Of a DNA stretch of 64,000 bases, positions 60,701-64,000 are shown piece after piece (within the stretch, counting starts at the first letter, position 1; each line of letters opens with the position of its first letter). Both the position numbers and the translations under genes were made by a program. The DNA is from Sphingopyxis sp. GW247-27LB. GTDB lineage: Bacteria; Pseudomonadota; Alphaproteobacteria; Sphingomonadales; Sphingomonadaceae. The notes below the pieces were generated by a model. It had not been told where the DNA came from and did no database searches. It was given only the letters and a program-made list of their open reading frames with translations. The stretch covers positions 124,001 through 188,000 of the forward strand of contig NZ_NIWD01000019.1 of NCBI RefSeq assembly GCF_002277025.1, in the 5' to 3' direction.

Positions 60701-61014
60701 GCGGCGACAAGACTTCTGCGCTTGAGGCAATCGGCGAACTGGCAGTCGAACGGATCCTGTCCGGCAAAGATGGTTCCCGTGACGCGGCGATCGGGGAAGA
60801 TGCAAGCAAGCCGTCACTGGCAGACCTCGAACGCAAACTGGATCTCGGTAGCACCCCCGGTGTCGCCGCCGAGGAGATGAACGAAAAATCTGCCAGCAAC
60901 GGAGCGGACACCGACATCGCCAACCCGAGGGGAGAGAATGGTGCTGGAAGGCCCGCGGCCCCGGCCCCGCGCGAAGAAACTCAGCTCGATCGGTCGAAAG
61001 GGCTTGAGTTGTGA
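57781..61014 (+). CDS. MobF-family conjugative relaxase-helicase (TrwC/TraI)
   Basis: 1077 residues from ATG 57781. Relaxase domain: catalytic-type tyrosines Tyr17 and Tyr23/24 (AAAYFAADNYY), histidine metal site His145, His156, His158 (FPHDTSRATDPQSHIHAVI) with the 11 and 2 residue spacing of TrwC. Second part: RecD-like 5'-3' helicase with Walker A VQGRAGAGKSTM (about 508-516) and YLVVDEASMIS. The C-terminus is disordered. Nicks oriT, stays bound to the 5' end and is exported with the strand. The start is 5 bp after the traD stop. Confidence 0.94.
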   Translation: MTVSIGKVHSAGGAAAYFAADNYYTAEQSEAVSAWAGEGAKDLGLSGTVDTATFERILNGELPDGTQIGDPDTRDSGRDFTFSMPKSASLLALVSGDKRILAAHMETVKQTMVWAERNLAEARVHVDGKDVAVRTGNLVYALFPHDTSRATDPQSHIHAVIANLSRLPEQFRNPDRVDEKTGEVIRDDGWRAWHNGTMYKASATLTSMANAILREKIEALGYKTEITGKHGAFELLGPNGEKINKEALDGFSKRGNDIKAKAEELGVHSPEGRRAITQRTRDPKMDAGDRAELAERWRAEARDYRYNGDQIYAMALARSRERSSPIERGILAVSTAIRDSRDRLVDYLKRPEDPLVDSGLAKLTRTPATARTQYATASAIRILGEREAVFSTADVIKTAVDLGETGVTPERIERRIAELVEKGEIVPETSQRLDKAIDMITTREAIKQERRILKAMDTGAGEARPLMSAEVARDRLQELAAPRELNTEQLAAAIQIVSSPDRIVLVQGRAGAGKSTMLQPVAKAEAIDATARLLGAEDAKSILLTADMRGDAQALAFQNKMVADLRTDTGMEARTVDSFIYSNEKFLNGEASAEAFAARKADLAGAYLVVDEASMISNERMDKLTAIANLMEVGRLAIIGDRKQLMPVDAGKSFSVMQARAIQDQLPVSEVKINMRQKTEDMRLVADLADAGNVRGAIAILGERVIESKNRIAAAAGAWLALPADERYKTTLLPSSRDGRSEANQIIQDGLKAEGTLKGEGRAFNVRETLQLTREEYRYARNWKAAHLLEVGSHDNGLGLPKGDYHIERVFENGRVQLRDMRGRKHRVEPSKIDPNGKLNRLKLSNEKRIEVHEGERIRWTDSDKRDGRGMINATIASIEKVDRDGIIVKLSDGERRELKNGDPMLKRMDLAYAINTHMAQGITNETVFSVMGAGETNLSNARAFLVNHTRQQMDVRLFTDDKAKLIRQLESNRGDKTSALEAIGELAVERILSGKDGSRDAAIGEDASKPSLADLERKLDLGSTPGVAAEEMNEKSASNGADTDIANPRGENGAGRPAAPAPREETQLDRSKGLEL

Positions 61015-61117
61015 TTGCGGCAAACGCACCCGCCCCGATTGAACTCCGCCCGTATAGCGTTTGCGCTAACGATCCATTTCGGGGGCTGACGCTCTGCCTT
61101 CGCAAACTTCCACAGAC

Positions 61118-61163
61118 TGTCATGGATGACACTTTACCCTCCGGCAAAGTGTCATCCATGACA
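61118..61163. repeat. 18-bp perfect inverted repeat between relaxase and the next gene
   Basis: TGTCATGGATGACACTTT (61118-61135), 10-nt loop, AAAGTGTCATCCATGACA (61146-61163). Each arm contains the near-palindrome TGTCAT-GG-ATGACA, so this is also two operator-like units. No U-run. Confidence 0.8.
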
Positions 61164-61209
61164 AAGTGCCCGATTTTTTGGGCTGGGGGATTCACTTTTC
61201 GTTCTAGAT

Positions 61210-61815
61210 GTGCATGATTCCTACATGCTTCAGAACCTTGCGCAGCACGGCGATAATGGGCCGCCAATCGATATGCCGAGCATGATGGAAGCGCTGGCGC
61301 AAAACTCCGCCCGCCCGCGCTATGCTTTCATGGTTCTCAACCTCATTGCGAGTATCGCCGGCCCGGATGGAAGGGCGGGGCCGCTCGTTGTCACCGATGG
61401 TTCGGCGGCGACCATTCGGGATTGGCTTTGCGACGCCTTGGCCCCCATGGGCTCTCGCGATCCGCGTCGTAAGGCGTTAGCTGATCGCGTGAAATCTGAA
61501 CTTGTAAGCGATGGGCGCCTCCCCGCCGATGCTGTTGCCGCCAAGACTATAATCGACGATGAGCTACGGCAGCGCGTTCGTACGGCGGGAAGGGCCAACG
61601 TCAGCCGGGCAGTCTCGGATCTCGTGCGCGCGGGAATGCTGCATCGGCATTATCAAGGCTATCGCGTCGACCACTACAATCGCGGCGCGCGCCGTCAGGC
61701 GGTCTACACGCTATCGCGGGTTGCACGCGAATTGCTGCAAACGGCGACGGTGGGTCGTTCGACCTCCGGGACGCCCGGTGAGGACAGCTTGCCGCTTTTT
61801 TCATACGCCCGCTAG
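61210..61815 (+). CDS. Winged-helix-like protein downstream of the relaxase
   Basis: 201 residues from ATG 61210 (ATG 61225 also possible). Helical with an apparent wHTH in the C-terminal half: AKTIIDDELRQRVRTAGRAN, VSRAVSDLVRAGMLHRHYQG, YRVDHYNRGARRQAVYTLSR. Resembles replication or regulatory proteins in outline only. The inverted repeat at 61118-61163 lies in its promoter region and may be its operator. Confidence 0.7.
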   Translation: MHDSYMLQNLAQHGDNGPPIDMPSMMEALAQNSARPRYAFMVLNLIASIAGPDGRAGPLVVTDGSAATIRDWLCDALAPMGSRDPRRKALADRVKSELVSDGRLPADAVAAKTIIDDELRQRVRTAGRANVSRAVSDLVRAGMLHRHYQGYRVDHYNRGARRQAVYTLSRVARELLQTATVGRSTSGTPGEDSLPLFSYAR

Positions 61816-62148
61816 CTTGAGTAGTTGCAGCGAAAAAGGGTCACTTCGCACTTGCAGCATAATCCTGCGCTTCCCATATACAGATCGCCTTTCAGGCATC
61901 CTCTCCCAAAACTTATCCGGGCCGGCGAAAGCTGGCCCCCTTTTTATCTGTGAAGATTCAATAGCGATTTTCTAGGCCCATACAGGGGTCTGTTCTGCGG
62001 CCATATCGGTCGTTCGCGCCAGTTGAATTTGCCTGTTAGCAGGCCTACGTCAAGAGTGCTGGGTGATTGCTCCATCGTAATGATTGGCTACTAAAAGCGG
62101 GGGCTGCGCAAATAGGACGCAAGTTCCCTTGTTTGTTTCTGAGGGCGC
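61816..62148. other. Intergenic region with terminator; possible edge of the conjugation block
   Basis: 333 bp. Contains the terminator at 61919-61945. No tRNA gene or obvious attachment repeat was seen. Downstream is a restriction-modification gene in a different frame context. Confidence 0.5.
61919..61945 (+). terminator. Rho-independent terminator
   Basis: GGGCCGGC, GAAA, GCTGGCCC, then CCTTTTT. Eight base pairs with one G-U, a GNRA tetraloop and a T-run. About 100 bp after the wHTH gene; ends the rightward conjugation operon. Confidence 0.85.
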
Positions 62149-64000
62149 ATGACACCACATGATTTTCTCCAAAAATGGCAAAACGTCGAGCTGAAGGAGC
62201 GCTCAGCCTCGCAAAGTCATTTCAATGATCTGTGTGCGTTGCTCGGTGTCCTCGACCCGGTCTCCGCCGATCGCAAGGGCGAGTGGTTCACCTTCGAAAA
62301 GGGCGCGAATAAGGCCAGCGGCGGCAACGGCTGGGCCGATGTCTGGCGCCGCGAATGTTTCGGCTGGGAGTATAAAGGGCGGCACGCCAATCTCGACAAG
62401 GCCTATAGCCAGCTGCTGCAATATTCGGTCGCGCTGGAGAATCCACCGCTGCTGATCGTATCCGACATGAACCGGATCGTGATCCGCACCAACTGGACCA
62501 ACAGCGTCCAGGAAACGCACGAGATCGCGCTCAACGACCTGACAGACGGTGCGGTGCGCGATCGGCTCAAGGCCGCATTTCTCGAACCCGATCAGTTCAA
62601 GCCCGCGAAGTCACGCCAGGATTTGACCGAGGAGACCGCGCGCGAATTCGCCGGCATCGCCCAGCGGCTGTGGGATCGCGGGCACGAGGCGCACCGCGTC
62701 GCGCATTTCGTAAACCAGCTAGTCTTCTGCATGTTCGCTGAGGATGTCGGCCTCCTGCCCGACAACTTGTTCACCAAGATGCTGAGCGCCAGCCGGGTGC
62801 GGCCCGAACGCTTCGAGGGCAATGCCGCCAAGCTGTTCGGCGCGATGGCGGAGGGCGGCGACATCGACTTCACACCGATCGACTGGTTCAACGGCGGGCT
62901 ATTCAGCGACAATAGCGTGCTGCCCGTCAGCAGTGAGGATATCGAGCAATTGCTCAGCGCCGCTCAACGCGACTGGAGCCAGATCGACCCCTCGATCCTG
63001 GGCACTTTGTTCGAGCGTGGACTCGATCCTGCCAAGCGCAGCCAATTGGGCGCACATTACACCGATCGCGATAAAATCATGATGATCGTGCGCCCGGTAA
63101 TTATCGAACCGCTCGAAGCCGAATGGGCTGAGGTCCGCGAGAAAATCGCGTCGGCTATGGATAAAGTCGCTGCAGCAAAAGCCCGCGTACCGAAAACGCA
63201 GAGTGAAGCGCGGAAAGTCTTTGCGGCCGCCAGGCGGGCCGAAGAGGCAGCGTATCGCGAAGCGCAAAGGCTGCGGAACGAGTTTCTGGTTAGACTAAAG
63301 GAGTTTCGTGTTCTCGATCCTGCCTGTGGGTCGGGCAATTTTCTCTACGTGGCGCTGAAAGCGCTCAAGGATATCGAACACCGCGCCAACATCGATGCCG
63401 AAACGCTCGGCCTAGACAAGGCCACTCCAGCTGTCGGGCCCGAAAATGTGCTGGGGATCGAGCTCAACCCCTATGCCGCCGAACTGGCGCGTGTTTCGGT
63501 CTGGATTGGTGAGATCCAGTGGATGCGCCGCAACGGCTTCGAGGCGGCGAAGAATCCAATCCTGCGGCCGCTGGACACTATCGAGTGTCGGGATGCGGTG
63601 TTGAATGCGGACGGCACGCGGGCGGAGTGGCCGGAGGCGGATGCCGTAGTGGGGAATCCGCCGTTCTTAGGCAATAAGAAGATGATCCGCGAATTAGGGG
63701 AGGATTACACACGGACGCTGCGAAACTCGTGGCCGGAGGTGCCGGGAGGAGTCGATCTCGTCTGCTACTGGTTCGCGAAGGCATGGGCGATGATGGCCGC
63801 CGGACGGCTGCACCGTGCGGGACTTGTCAGCACCAATAGCATCCGGGGCGGCGTAAATCGCGAGGTCTTGAAGCCAATAGTCGACGGTGGGCGCATCTTC
63901 GAAGCATGGAGCGACGAGGGCTGGACAGTAGAAGGCGCGGCGGTGCGTGTGTCGATTGTTTGCTTCTCACGGGGTGTCGTGGGACCGTCGGCTGGCCTAA
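62149..64000 (+). CDS. Single-chain restriction-methyltransferase (type IIG/MmeI-like), 3' end outside window
   Basis: 617 residues visible from ATG 62149. N-terminal nuclease-like PD-(D/E)xK site: Asp64 in NGWADVW and E74-x-K76 in GWEYKGR. Helical connector with HRVAHFVNQLVFCMFAEDVGLLP and QLGAHYTDRDKI. N6-adenine methyltransferase: SAM motif LDPACGSGNFLY (about 389-400) and catalytic NPPF (503-506), followed by VDLVCYWFAKA. The target-recognition domain would lie beyond 64000. Such enzymes both methylate and cleave. It is the only visible gene after the terminator, so it may be independent of the conjugation operon. Confidence 0.88.
   Translation, partial: MTPHDFLQKWQNVELKERSASQSHFNDLCALLGVLDPVSADRKGEWFTFEKGANKASGGNGWADVWRRECFGWEYKGRHANLDKAYSQLLQYSVALENPPLLIVSDMNRIVIRTNWTNSVQETHEIALNDLTDGAVRDRLKAAFLEPDQFKPAKSRQDLTEETAREFAGIAQRLWDRGHEAHRVAHFVNQLVFCMFAEDVGLLPDNLFTKMLSASRVRPERFEGNAAKLFGAMAEGGDIDFTPIDWFNGGLFSDNSVLPVSSEDIEQLLSAAQRDWSQIDPSILGTLFERGLDPAKRSQLGAHYTDRDKIMMIVRPVIIEPLEAEWAEVREKIASAMDKVAAAKARVPKTQSEARKVFAAARRAEEAAYREAQRLRNEFLVRLKEFRVLDPACGSGNFLYVALKALKDIEHRANIDAETLGLDKATPAVGPENVLGIELNPYAAELARVSVWIGEIQWMRRNGFEAAKNPILRPLDTIECRDAVLNADGTRAEWPEADAVVGNPPFLGNKKMIRELGEDYTRTLRNSWPEVPGGVDLVCYWFAKAWAMMAAGRLHRAGLVSTNSIRGGVNREVLKPIVDGGRIFEAWSDEGWTVEGAAVRVSIVCFSRGVVGPSAGL

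Noticed and set aside
61816..62148. tRNA gene or attachment site at the end of the conjugation block
   Set aside because: No cloverleaf and no repeat with another part of the window could be found by eye.

Overview
The window reads as a GC-rich alphaproteobacterium, most likely a sphingomonad (Sphingopyxis/Sphingobium/Novosphingobium type). The evidence is several TonB-dependent receptors with FecI/FecR partners, an Atxe2-type lasso peptide isopeptidase, MucR/Ros regulation, a NagX/NagB-II/AnmK/MurQ amino-sugar locus, and conjugation genes (DUF1173, DUF736, DUF2493, ArdC, a long ParB, a strawberry-notch helicase-methylase) typical of sphingomonad plasmids or ICEs. No rRNA, tRNA or CRISPR array was seen. 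No integrase, ParA, Rep protein or mating-pair apparatus is in view, so plasmid and ICE cannot be told apart.

Layout. 1-8.8 kb: two back-to-back ECF sigma / anti-sigma / TonB-receptor operons. The right-hand one ends in a lasso peptide isopeptidase, but no lasso precursor or maturation gene is visible. 8.9-12.5 kb: accessory genes (GFA protein; on the minus strand a pRiA4b ORF-3-like protein, a NUDIX hydrolase, a nucleotidyltransferase-HEPN protein and an AbrB/VapC toxin-antitoxin pair). 12.9-24.8 kb: first block of mobile-element backbone (LuxR-type HTH protein, two small proteins, RadC, helicase-methylase, MucR, ParB, ArdC and a frameshifted gene).

24.9-43.0 kb: an amino-sugar and peptidoglycan-fragment utilisation locus that appears to be cargo between two backbone blocks. 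It holds a TonB receptor, an SSS transporter, MurQ, NagX, a D-lactate dehydrogenase-type flavoprotein, NagB-II, NagA, a HAD phosphatase, AnmK, a PP2C-like protein, a GntR regulator and a GlcNAc kinase. MurQ releases D-lactate and GlcNAc-6-P; the divergent flavoprotein and NagA/NagB can finish both branches. A repeated TGGTA-type site lies upstream of several of these genes. An IS3-family element (36046-37530) sits at a chimeric junction: its left flank is the 3' part of a sufS-like gene, its right flank the 5' part of a JAB/MPN-domain gene that overlaps a small ubiquitin-like (Ubl) gene ending in Gly-Gly-Ala-Ala.

43.3-62 kb: second backbone block. It has DUF1173, an RHH protein, two tandem paralogous pairs of a Tat-signal protein plus a sigma-region-4-only protein (probably the least described module here), DUF736, DUF2493, small unknowns, a Phd/PemK-type toxin-antitoxin pair, SSB, and a trwABC-like cluster (RHH, TraD coupling protein, MobF relaxase). 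That cluster is preceded by 0.8 kb of hairpins and repeats, a good oriT candidate. The window ends inside a single-chain restriction-methyltransferase gene beginning at 62149.
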